A stretch of 64,000 nt of DNA from Streptomyces brasiliensis (lineage in GTDB: Bacteria; Actinomycetota; Actinomycetes; Streptomycetales; Streptomycetaceae), in contig NZ_BMQA01000007.1 of the NCBI RefSeq assembly GCF_014647875.1, forward strand, positions 124,001 to 188,000. Reading direction: 5' to 3'. Each line of letters starts with the position of its first letter. The stretch's first letter is position 1. Below, one piece after another: positions 56,870-63,807 of this stretch. The notes below the pieces were generated by a model, which was not told the origin of the DNA, ran no database searches, and saw nothing but the letters and a program-made list of their open reading frames with translations. A program made the position numbers and the translations under genes.

Positions 56870-57399
56870 GCTTCGGCCGGAGGCCCGGACCTGTTACAGG
56901 TTTCTCTACCTCATCAAGCCCCGGCTGCGCTCCGCTCCGCCGGGCGCGCTCCCGGCTCCGCTCCGGGCGCCGCTCCTGCCTCCGGCCCGCTCCGCCCGCG
57001 CTGCGCCGACGCGCGCCCACATGTGGAAAGGGCCGGTGGCCATGAGTCGATCGCCGCAGGGCACGGCCACGGTCAAGGCGACGCCTCCGGCGGGGGATCG
57101 GCCGACACCGGGATGGAGGGGGCGCCGTTCCCGCCTGCGGGTCCGTAGGGGTGTGCGCGGTGCTCCCATCCCGTCCACCGTCGACCCAGGCAGAGCCGAG
57201 CAGACGCGGCCCATGGCGTCCAGGTCGTTCGTACAGTGGCGCGCTCCACCTGGACGCCATGAACCACGCCCGCTCCACAGTGTGTGGGTCGACGGCGGAC
57301 GGGATGGGAGCTGGGAAGAGTGATGGGTGCAGGAAGCGGGCAGGTCCATGCCACACTCAGGCGGCCCGGTTTGCGGGCGTACTGACTCGGGAGTGCGCA
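56870..57399. other. Non-coding GC-rich region of the AICE with a large inverted repeat
   Basis: 530 bp without a credible gene. 56926-57010 is composed of short GC repeats such as GCTCCGCTCC and GGCTCCGCTCCGGG. 57162-57311 is an imperfect inverted repeat with 64-base arms (separate entry). A single-strand origin, double-strand origin or transfer locus (clt) would be expected in such a stretch; which is not decided. Confidence 0.55.
57162..57311. repeat. Imperfect inverted repeat, 64-bp arms
   Basis: Arms 57162-57225 and 57248-57311 with a 22-base loop. The outer ends (GCTCCCATCCCGTCC, then CCGTCGACCCA) match almost perfectly, the middle 20 bases are diverged, and the inner ends (CATGGCGTCCAGGT) match perfectly. 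Candidate lagging-strand origin of the rolling-circle form. Confidence 0.8.
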
Positions 57400-57612
57400 A
57401 TGGACCCGCGCTTGAGGACGCTTGGCAACGGCCTGATCACCTGCATCGCCCTGGCTTGGCTCGGCTACCAGGTCCTATATGGCGAGGGGATGCTGCGGAT
57501 CTTCGCCGCTTTCACGTTGGTGATTGGCGTGGTGAGGACTGCAGGCGACATCCTCGACTACATCCGCCCTCGACCAAAGCGGCGCCGATCCCGTGAGCGG
57601 GACGGGAATTGA
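57400..57612 (+). CDS. Small membrane protein of the AICE
   Basis: 70 residues: MDPRLRTLGNGLITCIALAWLGYQVLYGEGMLRIFAAFTLVIGVVRTAGDILDYI then a basic tail RPRPKRRRSRERDGN. Two predicted transmembrane helices (about 9-27 and 31-48). ATG 57400 follows CGGGAG. Cargo or superinfection role possible; not recognised. Confidence 0.65.
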   Translation: MDPRLRTLGNGLITCIALAWLGYQVLYGEGMLRIFAAFTLVIGVVRTAGDILDYIRPRPKRRRSRERDGN

Positions 57613-57650
57613 AATGCCCCTGCCGCCACTGGCCCTCCCGGCCGAGTTGG

Positions 57651-57670
57651 TGATGCTTGTTGATGCTTGT
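57651..57670 (+). repeat. Tandem 10-bp repeat TGATGCTTGT
   Basis: Two perfect tandem copies of TGATGCTTGT, 20 bp in all, in the 194-bp non-coding stretch inside the right att site. Possible integrase arm-type sites. Confidence 0.5.
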
Positions 57671-57689
57671 CAAGACCGCGTGTAGGAGC

Positions 57690-57712
57690 TGACACCAGCC
57701 TCTGACACCAAC
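57690..57712 (+). repeat. Paired TGACACCA motif, right end of the element
   Basis: TGACACCA at 57690-57697 and 57703-57710, 13 bases apart, second continuing AAC; same sequence, spacing and orientation as at 48786-48808. Confidence 0.6.
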
Positions 57713-57806
57713 ATGCGCGAACAGCAGCGGTTAGCGCGGAACCTCAGCAGACAAGTAAGCCAAGTACGGCGTTGGTTGGCCGACGCCGAAGAGTTGCTGT
57801 GATCGA

Positions 57807-57868
57807 CCTGATAAGGATGAGGCCACAGGTTCAAATCCTGTTAGCCCCACCAGCGAGAAGACCCCCAG
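57807..57868. repeat. attR: Right att site (62-bp direct repeat)
   Basis: Perfect copy of 48703-48764: the 3' half of tRNA-Ile plus 16 bases downstream. It marks the right border of the element. Confidence 0.95.
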
Positions 57869-57888
57869 GCGGTTGTGCCTGGGGGTCT
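57859..57888 (+). terminator. Terminator at the right att site
   Basis: 12-bp stem (57859-57870, 57877-57888), different loop from the left copy but same design, ending GGGGGTCTTT. Its left arm is part of the att repeat. Confidence 0.7.
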
Positions 57889-57907
57889 TTGACATCTACG
57901 GCCGGCA

Positions 57908-57982
57908 TCAGCCGATGAGCGGGTCCTCCAGAAGTCCGGCGAACATTCTGAGCGCTTCCCGTTCGCAGACGTCCATGGTCAT
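57908..57982 (-). pseudogene. Remnant of a second integrase gene (C-terminal end)
   Basis: Reads MTMDVCEREALRMFAGLLEDPLIG and stop. The intact integrase ends MTMDV-YTHVVGDS-EREAVAMLAELLEDPLIG. The remnant therefore matches the last 32 residues but has lost the segment with the catalytic tyrosine; upstream sequence is not integrase. It lies 39 bases beyond the right att repeat, the same relation the intact int has to the left one. Confidence 0.85.
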
Positions 57983-57991
57983 CTGATCTCC

Positions 57992-58516
57992 TCATCGTCG
58001 AGGGAGCAGCGGACACTCGAGGTCCGGGTGGAAGAGGTTGGGGCAGCACACGATGGACAGCGGCAGCAGGCTGCGGGACTGGGTGTAGTGGACCCAGGCG
58101 ATGTCGACTCCCCGGGGGAGGACGTCGTACGCGTACGCGATCTTTCCGTCCAGACTGCCGTAGGACCGCAGTCCGTCGGTCCGCTCGAAGGGCGGTTGGT
58201 CGTTGTAGTGCCGCTTCAGCCATTCGACGGCGTCCGTGACGTCCGTCCAGGTGCGATCGGCTGCGGTCTGCCCCTGCTTGGCCAGCCAGTGACCGGACAT
58301 CAGCGGCGGAAGGCTGGACGTGGCGAACTCGCCGGCACCCTCCTGGTATCGGCCGGCATGGTCCGCTTCGGGCGCCGGCCGCACGGGGTGGGGCGGCCTC
58401 CTGTTGCCCTCCTTCGCGTAGGTGCTGGGAGGGCCGACCCAGGGGCCGAAGCCGTGCCAGTGACCGGCCCAGGTCTGGCTCGTGAGTCCGGGTGCCTCGG
58501 GAGCGGTTGCGGTCAT
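57992..58516 (-). CDS. Hypothetical protein
   Basis: 174 residues, no recognised domain. Pro-rich first half (GPWVGPPSTYAKEGNRRPPHPVRPAPEADH), then a probably folded part ADRTWTDVTDAVEWLKRHYNDQPPFERTDGLRSYGSLDGKIAYAYDVLPRGVDIAWVHYTQ ending with several cysteines (CCPNLFHPDLECPLL). ATG 58516 has CAGGAGG upstream. No transmembrane helix or signal. It ends 10 bases from the integrase remnant, so it flanks the insertion site. Confidence 0.75.
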   Translation of the reverse strand: MTATAPEAPGLTSQTWAGHWHGFGPWVGPPSTYAKEGNRRPPHPVRPAPEADHAGRYQEGAGEFATSSLPPLMSGHWLAKQGQTAADRTWTDVTDAVEWLKRHYNDQPPFERTDGLRSYGSLDGKIAYAYDVLPRGVDIAWVHYTQSRSLLPLSIVCCPNLFHPDLECPLLPRR

Positions 58517-58584
58517 GCGTCCTCCTGGGCAGGCTGCCCTGCGGCGGCGAGGCGGCCCGGGTGTGCGATGAGGGAGCGCTCAGG

Positions 58585-58809
58585 TCAGAGCGCCAGGCCT
58601 CGGCCGCTGTCCCGGTCGATGGCGAACGAGTCGAGTTCCGTGCCGGTCATGGGCAGCTCGCGACCGGTACCTTCGGGCTTCGAGTCGCCGACGGCGTACG
58701 CCGCCGCAGCACTTCCGTTCGGGCGCGTCCGCGGCAGCGGGCAGCGGCGGATGAACCCGCGACAGGTCGGTGGTGCGTTCGCGGGGTCGTGGCCGGGGGT
58801 GCCGGTCAC
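58585..58809 (-). CDS. Possible small hypothetical protein
   Basis: A 74-codon frame from GTG 58809 with GC-rich third positions, ending SAAAAYAVGDSKPEGTGRELP-MTGTELDSFAIDRDSGRGLAL. No clear ribosome binding site; the frame is open to 58872, where it would overlap the divergent gene. It might also start at the internal ATG 58647. Function unknown. Confidence 0.4.
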   Translation of the reverse strand: MTGTPGHDPANAPPTCRGFIRRCPLPRTRPNGSAAAAYAVGDSKPEGTGRELPMTGTELDSFAIDRDSGRGLAL

Positions 58810-58870
58810 GCTGTCCGAAGGGGCGCCATGATGGTGCCGGGCAACGCACCTCCGAAGAAGGCGGCATGGC

Positions 58871-59170
58871 ATGGCCTACGGCTACATCGGCTCGATGAAG
58901 ACCCAGCCCGGCAGGCGTGACGACGTGGTCGCGATCCTGCTCTCCGGAGCCGAGAGTCTCCGGGAGATCGGCTGCCGAAGCTACGTGGTGGGCCTGGCCG
59001 CCGAGGACCCGGACACGATCGTGGTCACGGAGGTCTGGGAATCGAAGGAACACCACGACGCGTCCTTGCGGTTGCCCGAGGCCAAGGAAGCGATCGCGGC
59101 CGCCATGCCCATGCTCACCGGCGAGTTCACCAGTCGCGAACTGGCGGTCGCGGGAGGCCTCGGCGTCTGA
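58871..59170 (+). CDS. Antibiotic-biosynthesis-monooxygenase-fold protein
   Basis: 99 residues with the ABM/dimeric ferredoxin-like fold: MAYGYIGSMKTQPGRRDDVVAILLSGAESLREIGCRSYVVGLAAEDPDTIVVTEVWESKEHHDASLRLPEAKEAIAAAMPMLTG. The TEVWESKEHHDASL segment is the family core (quinol monooxygenase YgiN type). No cofactor motif is expected. AGAAGG lies upstream. A stress or quinone-related role is possible. Confidence 0.9.
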   Translation: MAYGYIGSMKTQPGRRDDVVAILLSGAESLREIGCRSYVVGLAAEDPDTIVVTEVWESKEHHDASLRLPEAKEAIAAAMPMLTGEFTSRELAVAGGLGV

Positions 59171-59295
59171 CCGGCCCACGTCCGGGCGTCCGCGCTACCC
59201 GGTGGATACGTGCCACCTGTTCGGTGGAGAGCGTTGGGGAGGGGGCTCGAGAGTGCCTGGCCGATCGATTGCGGCCGCGGGTCTTTGACGTCTTG

Positions 59296-62200
59296 TCAGG
59301 CCTCGCACGGCGGGTCGTACGAGAGCCGGGGCAGGTACTCGTGCCATGTCGCCGGGGTCAGGACGCCGTGTGTGGTCGAGCAGATGTGGGCGATGGCCCG
59401 GTCGACGTTCAGGTTCCACAGGCGGACCGTGTCCGAGCCGCTCGAGACTCCGAGCATGTGGCTGTGGGGGCTGAACGAGAGGAAGTTGCCCGTCCTGGCG
59501 TTGGGGCTCAGGGACTGGCCGATCGGGGAGGCCCGGGACGGGTCCGTGACGTTCCACAGGCGGACCGTGTTGTCGTTGCCGCCGCTGGCCAGGGTGTGGC
59601 CGTCCTCGCTGAACGTGAGGGACACGACCGCCTCGGTGTGGCCCGTGAGGGGGGAGCCTGCCGGCGTCGCACGGGACGGGTCCCCGACGTTCCACAGGCG
59701 GACCGTGTCGTCGTCGCTGCCGCTGGCCAGCGTGTGGCCGTCCGGGCTGTACGCGAGTACGTCGACCGGGCCGGCGTGCCCTCCGAGGGGAGCGCCGAGG
59801 GGCGTGGCGCGGCTGGGGTCGGTCACGTTCCACAGGCGTACGGTGCCGTCCGCGCTGCCGCTGGCGAGGGTGCGGCCGTCGGTGGCGAACGCGAGGCTGT
59901 GGACGTACCCCCTGTGGCCCTTGAGGGGTGGGCCGAAAGGTGTCGGGTGCGCGGGGTCGGTGACGTTCCACAGGCGGATGGTGCGGTCGTCGTAGGCGGT
60001 GGCCAAGGTGTGCCCGTCCGGGGCGAAGGCCAGCGCGTCGGGGCCCGAGAACCGGGTCCGCAGCACGATCTGGGGCCTGTGGACGACGGGCCGGGCAGGG
60101 TCGGTGACGTTCCACAGCTGCACCGTGCCGTTCGCCGTCAGTACGGCGAGGGTGCTGCCGTCGGCGGAGAAGGCCAGCGACCGTACGTCGCCCTCACCGG
60201 GCCGGAACGGCCGGCCCAGCAGGACGGGCCGGTCCGGCCGCTCGACGTTCCACAGCCGGACCGCACGGTCGCGGCCGGCCGTGGCGAGCACCCGGCCGTC
60301 CGGGCCGAAGGCTCCGATTCTGCCGACCATGTCCGACGTCGGCAGGGACCACAGCCGGACCTTGCTGTCGCCGTTCCCGGTGGCGAGGGTGCGGCCGTCG
60401 GGGCTGAAGCCCAGCGCGAACATCTCACCGCTGCCGCCCGCGAGGGGCTCGCCGACCTGCGAGGGGTAGGCCGGATCCGTCGTGTTCCACAGGCTCGCCG
60501 TGCTGTCCGCGCTGGCGGCGGCGAGCGTGCGGCCGTCGGGGCTGAAGGCCACCGACCACACGGGGCCGGTGTGACCGGTCAGGGGCGAGCCGAGCGGTGC
60601 CGCGTGACGTGGGTCGGTCACGTTCCACAGCCGGACCGTGTCGTCCTCGCTGCCGCTGGCGAGCGTGTGCCCGTCGGGGCTGAAGGCCACCGAGTGCACC
60701 AGGCCGGTGTGGCCGCGCAGCGGCGTGCCGAGCGGTGCCGGATGGCGCGGGCCGGTCATGTCCCACAGGCGGACCGTGTCGTCGTCCCCGCCTGCCGCGA
60801 GCGTGTGCCCGTCGGGGCTGAACGCCAGGGACCGTACGGCGGCGGTGTGGCCGGTCAGCGCGCCGAGCGGTTTCGGCCGGCCCGCGGCGCCCATGTCCCA
60901 CAGGCGGACGACGTGGTCCTCGGTCGCGGCTGCCAGGGTGCGGCCGTCCGGGCTGAAGGCGAGCAGGTAGATCGTGCCGTCGTGGCCCGTCAAGGGCCGG
61001 CCGAGCGGTTCGGGACGGGCGGGGGAGCGTACGTTCCACAGGCGGACGGTGCCGTCGTCCGAGGCGCTGGCGAGGGTGTGCCCGTCGGGGCTGAAGACGG
61101 CGGTGCTCACCCAGCTCGTGTGACCCGTGAGGGGCCTGCCCAGCGGTCGGGGGCGGGCCGGGTCCGCCACGTCCCACAGGCGTACGGTCCGGTCGTAGCT
61201 GGCCGTGGCCAGGAGCCGGCCGTCCGGGCTGAACGAGGTGAGGTAGACGGCGCCGGTGTGGCCGACGAGCGGTGTGGCCAGCGGGGCGTTCACGATCGAC
61301 ATGAGGCGGTTGTTCGCGCCCGCGTCGTCCGGCCGCAGCCGGTGTGCCACCAGGTCGAGCTGGGCGGACAGGGACGGATCCGTGTACTGGACGCGATCGG
61401 CCTCGGCCACCACCTGCGCGAACTCGGCGTCGTTGCGCTGCTGCCACGCGATCACAGCCGAGCCAACGGCCAGGAGCGCCAGGACGACCAGGGCGGACAC
61501 CGCGCCCCGGCCCATCCGCACCGTGCGCTTGCGCAGCCGGGCCGAGGCGGCCAGGAACTGGGCCGCGCTCCTGGTCGGAAAGGTGTCACCGGCGGACGCC
61601 GCCCAGGCACGGGCCTGCTCCAGCCGGGAGCCCCGGTAGAGCAGGGACGGGTCGCGGCTCGATCTCTCCCACGCCCTGCTGTCCTCCTCCAGGCGCTGGC
61701 GCAGCAGATGGCCGTTCCGGTCCTCGTCGATCCACTGGCGCAGCCGTGGCCAGGCGTGCAGCAGCGCCTCGTGCGTGATCTCGACAGTTTCGGCGTCGAG
61801 CGTCACCAGCCGGGCGCATACGAGCGCTTCGAGCGACTTCTTCGTACCGGCGAGGTCCGCCGACTCCTGCGTCAGCTGACGGCGGGTGCCCCGCCTGCGG
61901 GTGGCCGGGGTGTCCTCGCCCAGCCGGACCAGCCTGAGCAGGAGCAGCCGCGCGGCCGTGCGCGCCGCCGGGTCGAGGCCGGACCAGGCCCGCTCGGCCG
62001 TCGTGGCCACCGCTCCCTGGATTCCGCCGGCGGCTCGATAGCCGGCCAGCGTGAGCCTGCCCGCCTTCCTGCGCTGCCAGGTGGCGAGCAGGGCGTGCGA
62101 GAGGAGCGGCAGTACGCCCGCGTCGTGCGCCCCGCGCGGGCCGTCGGCGTTCACCTCCCGCAGGATCAACTCCGCAAGTCCCGGTTCGAGTTCCAGGCCC

Positions 62201-63303
62201 ACCGCCCTGGCCGGCTTGATCACGGCCTCGCGCAGCTCCGCGCTCGTCAGCGGCCCGAGCACCATGTGCCGGTGCTGCAGCGCGTCGGCGAGTTCCGGGT
62301 GGCCGAGGCACTGCTCGTAGAAGTCGGCGCGCACACCGAGGACGACGAGCACGGGAGGGGGGACGGCCGGGTCGCCGGTCGTGCACGCGGCGCGGAGGGT
62401 GCGGATGAAGGCGCGCCGGTTCTCCTCGCCGGGGCAGAGAGTGAACGTTTCCTCGAACTGGTCCACGACGATGACCGCGCGGGCGCGGGACGACGGCGCC
62501 TCGCGGCCGGCCCACGTCCTGAGAGCCTCCCGTACCGCGCGCTCGAACTCGGGAGTGCAGGGTCCTTCCGCCGCCGGTTCGTCCGTGGTCCGGGCGACGG
62601 ATGCCAGTTCGGGTATCCGGTCGATCAGTGCCGAGAGGGGGTCCGCGCCCGGCACGAGTTGAAGGACATGCCGTGGCGGGTCGTTCTCGTCGTCCGGATC
62701 GCCGTTCTGCAGCGTGGGCACCAGGCCGGCGTTCAGGAGGGACGACTTCCCCGCCCCGGAGGCGCCGACGAGCATGACCACGCCGCCTGTCCGCTCCGCT
62801 GCGAGAAGCTGCCCGACGAGGGCGTCCGTGCTCCGCTCGCGGCCGAAGAACCAGCGGGCGTCCTGGCGCCGGTACGAGGCCAGGCCCGGGTACGGGCACA
62901 CGCCCCGCACGGGAGGAGCATCGTCCGGGGCGCCCACCTCCGGGTCCGCGGACGGTGCGGCGGCCTCGGAGACGGGGCCCGCGATCGCGCGTTCCCACAG
63001 GCGCTGCCACTCGTCCAGGTCGTAGAGGCCGGGATGCACCGGCGTGGGCTGCAAGCGCCGTGCCTCGGGGATCAGGACGTGCAGGACCGCGCGGAGGGCG
63101 CCGAACTGGGCGGGCACGTTCCTGGCCCGCCGCCAGTCGCTGACCCGCTGGGCGGACACCCGGATCGGCCGCCCCCGCTCGTCCACGCGCTGGAGCCGTA
63201 CGACCGCCTCGGCCACGCGCTTGAGGGGAGGATTGCCCGCCTCTGTGTAGAGCAGCGCGAGACGCTCGGCGAAGGATGCGCGTGCCTCCGGCTCGGAAGT
63301 CAA
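59296..63303 (-). CDS. HTH-STAND NTPase with C-terminal WD40 repeats
   Basis: 1335 residues. Order: N-terminal helical/HTH region (FAERLALLYTEAGNPPLKRVAEAVVRL...AQRVSDWRRARNVP, 10-65); STAND NTPase of the nSTAND1 type, with PYPGLASYRRQDARWFFGRE, Walker A GASGAGKSSLL (180-190) and Walker B VIVVDQFEETF (287-297); helical region; one transmembrane helix (601-620, SALVVLALLAVGSAVIAW); then 14 WD40 repeats from about 681 (GHTGAVYLTSFSPDGRLLATASYDRTVRLWD). Fourteen blades suggest two seven-blade propellers. TTG start at 63303, preceded by AAGGGGGGACC. Family: signalling or defence switches; the ligand is unknown. Confidence 0.93.
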   Translation of the reverse strand: MTSEPEARASFAERLALLYTEAGNPPLKRVAEAVVRLQRVDERGRPIRVSAQRVSDWRRARNVPAQFGALRAVLHVLIPEARRLQPTPVHPGLYDLDEWQRLWERAIAGPVSEAAAPSADPEVGAPDDAPPVRGVCPYPGLASYRRQDARWFFGRERSTDALVGQLLAAERTGGVVMLVGASGAGKSSLLNAGLVPTLQNGDPDDENDPPRHVLQLVPGADPLSALIDRIPELASVARTTDEPAAEGPCTPEFERAVREALRTWAGREAPSSRARAVIVVDQFEETFTLCPGEENRRAFIRTLRAACTTGDPAVPPPVLVVLGVRADFYEQCLGHPELADALQHRHMVLGPLTSAELREAVIKPARAVGLELEPGLAELILREVNADGPRGAHDAGVLPLLSHALLATWQRRKAGRLTLAGYRAAGGIQGAVATTAERAWSGLDPAARTAARLLLLRLVRLGEDTPATRRRGTRRQLTQESADLAGTKKSLEALVCARLVTLDAETVEITHEALLHAWPRLRQWIDEDRNGHLLRQRLEEDSRAWERSSRDPSLLYRGSRLEQARAWAASAGDTFPTRSAAQFLAASARLRKRTVRMGRGAVSALVVLALLAVGSAVIAWQQRNDAEFAQVVAEADRVQYTDPSLSAQLDLVAHRLRPDDAGANNRLMSIVNAPLATPLVGHTGAVYLTSFSPDGRLLATASYDRTVRLWDVADPARPRPLGRPLTGHTSWVSTAVFSPDGHTLASASDDGTVRLWNVRSPARPEPLGRPLTGHDGTIYLLAFSPDGRTLAAATEDHVVRLWDMGAAGRPKPLGALTGHTAAVRSLAFSPDGHTLAAGGDDDTVRLWDMTGPRHPAPLGTPLRGHTGLVHSVAFSPDGHTLASGSEDDTVRLWNVTDPRHAAPLGSPLTGHTGPVWSVAFSPDGRTLAAASADSTASLWNTTDPAYPSQVGEPLAGGSGEMFALGFSPDGRTLATGNGDSKVRLWSLPTSDMVGRIGAFGPDGRVLATAGRDRAVRLWNVERPDRPVLLGRPFRPGEGDVRSLAFSADGSTLAVLTANGTVQLWNVTDPARPVVHRPQIVLRTRFSGPDALAFAPDGHTLATAYDDRTIRLWNVTDPAHPTPFGPPLKGHRGYVHSLAFATDGRTLASGSADGTVRLWNVTDPSRATPLGAPLGGHAGPVDVLAYSPDGHTLASGSDDDTVRLWNVGDPSRATPAGSPLTGHTEAVVSLTFSEDGHTLASGGNDNTVRLWNVTDPSRASPIGQSLSPNARTGNFLSFSPHSHMLGVSSGSDTVRLWNLNVDRAIAHICSTTHGVLTPATWHEYLPRLSYDPPCEA

Positions 63304-63807
63304 GGTCCCCCCTTACTGTCCGCATCCGGCCGTCCGGACCGGAAAACTCACCTTATAGAGCTGATCTGCGGTAATGCCCACGGCCGGGCATCAGCCTCTC
63401 CTCCCTGTGACCTGCCGATGGCAGGATCACGCCCACAGCAGTGAACCAATCGGCCACTGTCTCGAATGCGCGCCGGTAGCCGATGCGGCGCGCATCGACG
63501 CCGCCGGATCGTCGGGTACCGGTCCCCGCGTGGGGAGGGACCGGCATCGGACGACGGGCGGTGCGGCACGTGCGCTCGCCCCTCCCGGCGAACGCACCTC
63601 GACCCCCGACCGTCCGGTCGGGGGTTTCGTCGTGTGAGGCGCTGTACGCAATTCGCCGTTACGAAGGTACGACTGGTTCTGCGACTGCTCGTGCTGCAGC
63701 GGATGCCGCGTGTGCGTCTGCTGCTGGTCCTGTGCCGGTCCTGCTACTGCTGCTGTCGGGTACTGCTGTTACGTCCGGTCCTGCTCCTGCTTCGCTGCCC
63801 GGTGCGC
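63304..63807. other. Gap between WD40 gene and the right-edge gene
   Basis: About 500 bp with no convincing gene. It carries the promoter of the STAND gene near its left end, a hairpin at 63602-63624 (ACCCCCGAC-GTCGGGGGT), and a CTG/GCT-rich low-complexity stretch (63690-63800). Small frames here lack ribosome binding sites and family features. Confidence 0.5.
63602..63624. terminator. Hairpin terminator
   Basis: Perfect 9-bp stem (63602-63610, 63616-63624) followed by TTTCG. It lies in non-coding DNA and could end a transcript from either side. Confidence 0.65.

Larger units (their letters stand above)
48703..57868. mobile_element. AICE-type integrative and conjugative element (pSAM2-like), about 9.2 kb
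   Basis: The element is bounded by a perfect 62-bp direct repeat and sits in the 3' end of tRNA-Ile. It encodes tyrosine integrase, excisionase, HUH replication initiator, spread-type membrane proteins, FtsK-like translocase, GntR/UTRA repressor and Nudix protein, in the order known for pSAM2-class elements that excise, replicate as circles and transfer double-stranded DNA with one translocase. All key genes appear intact. Small size and gene overlaps mark a near-minimal element. Confidence 0.93.

Noticed and set aside
56790..57400. Small frames in the AICE non-coding region
   Set aside because: They read through the inverted repeat and GC repeats, have Arg/Pro/Ser-rich products and lack initiation signals.
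57818..57854. A second tRNA-Ile at the right att site
   Set aside because: Only the 3' half (anticodon stem onward) is present; the 5' acceptor and D-arm are missing.
59224..63444. 1406-codon plus-strand frame opposite the STAND-WD40 gene
   Set aside because: Longest open frame in the window but a shadow: its repetitive pattern (VPQADRVV...) simply mirrors the WD40 repeats.
63690..63800. CTG/GCT-rich tract as a possible repeat element
   Set aside because: The units are irregular and not tandem; I see only compositional bias.
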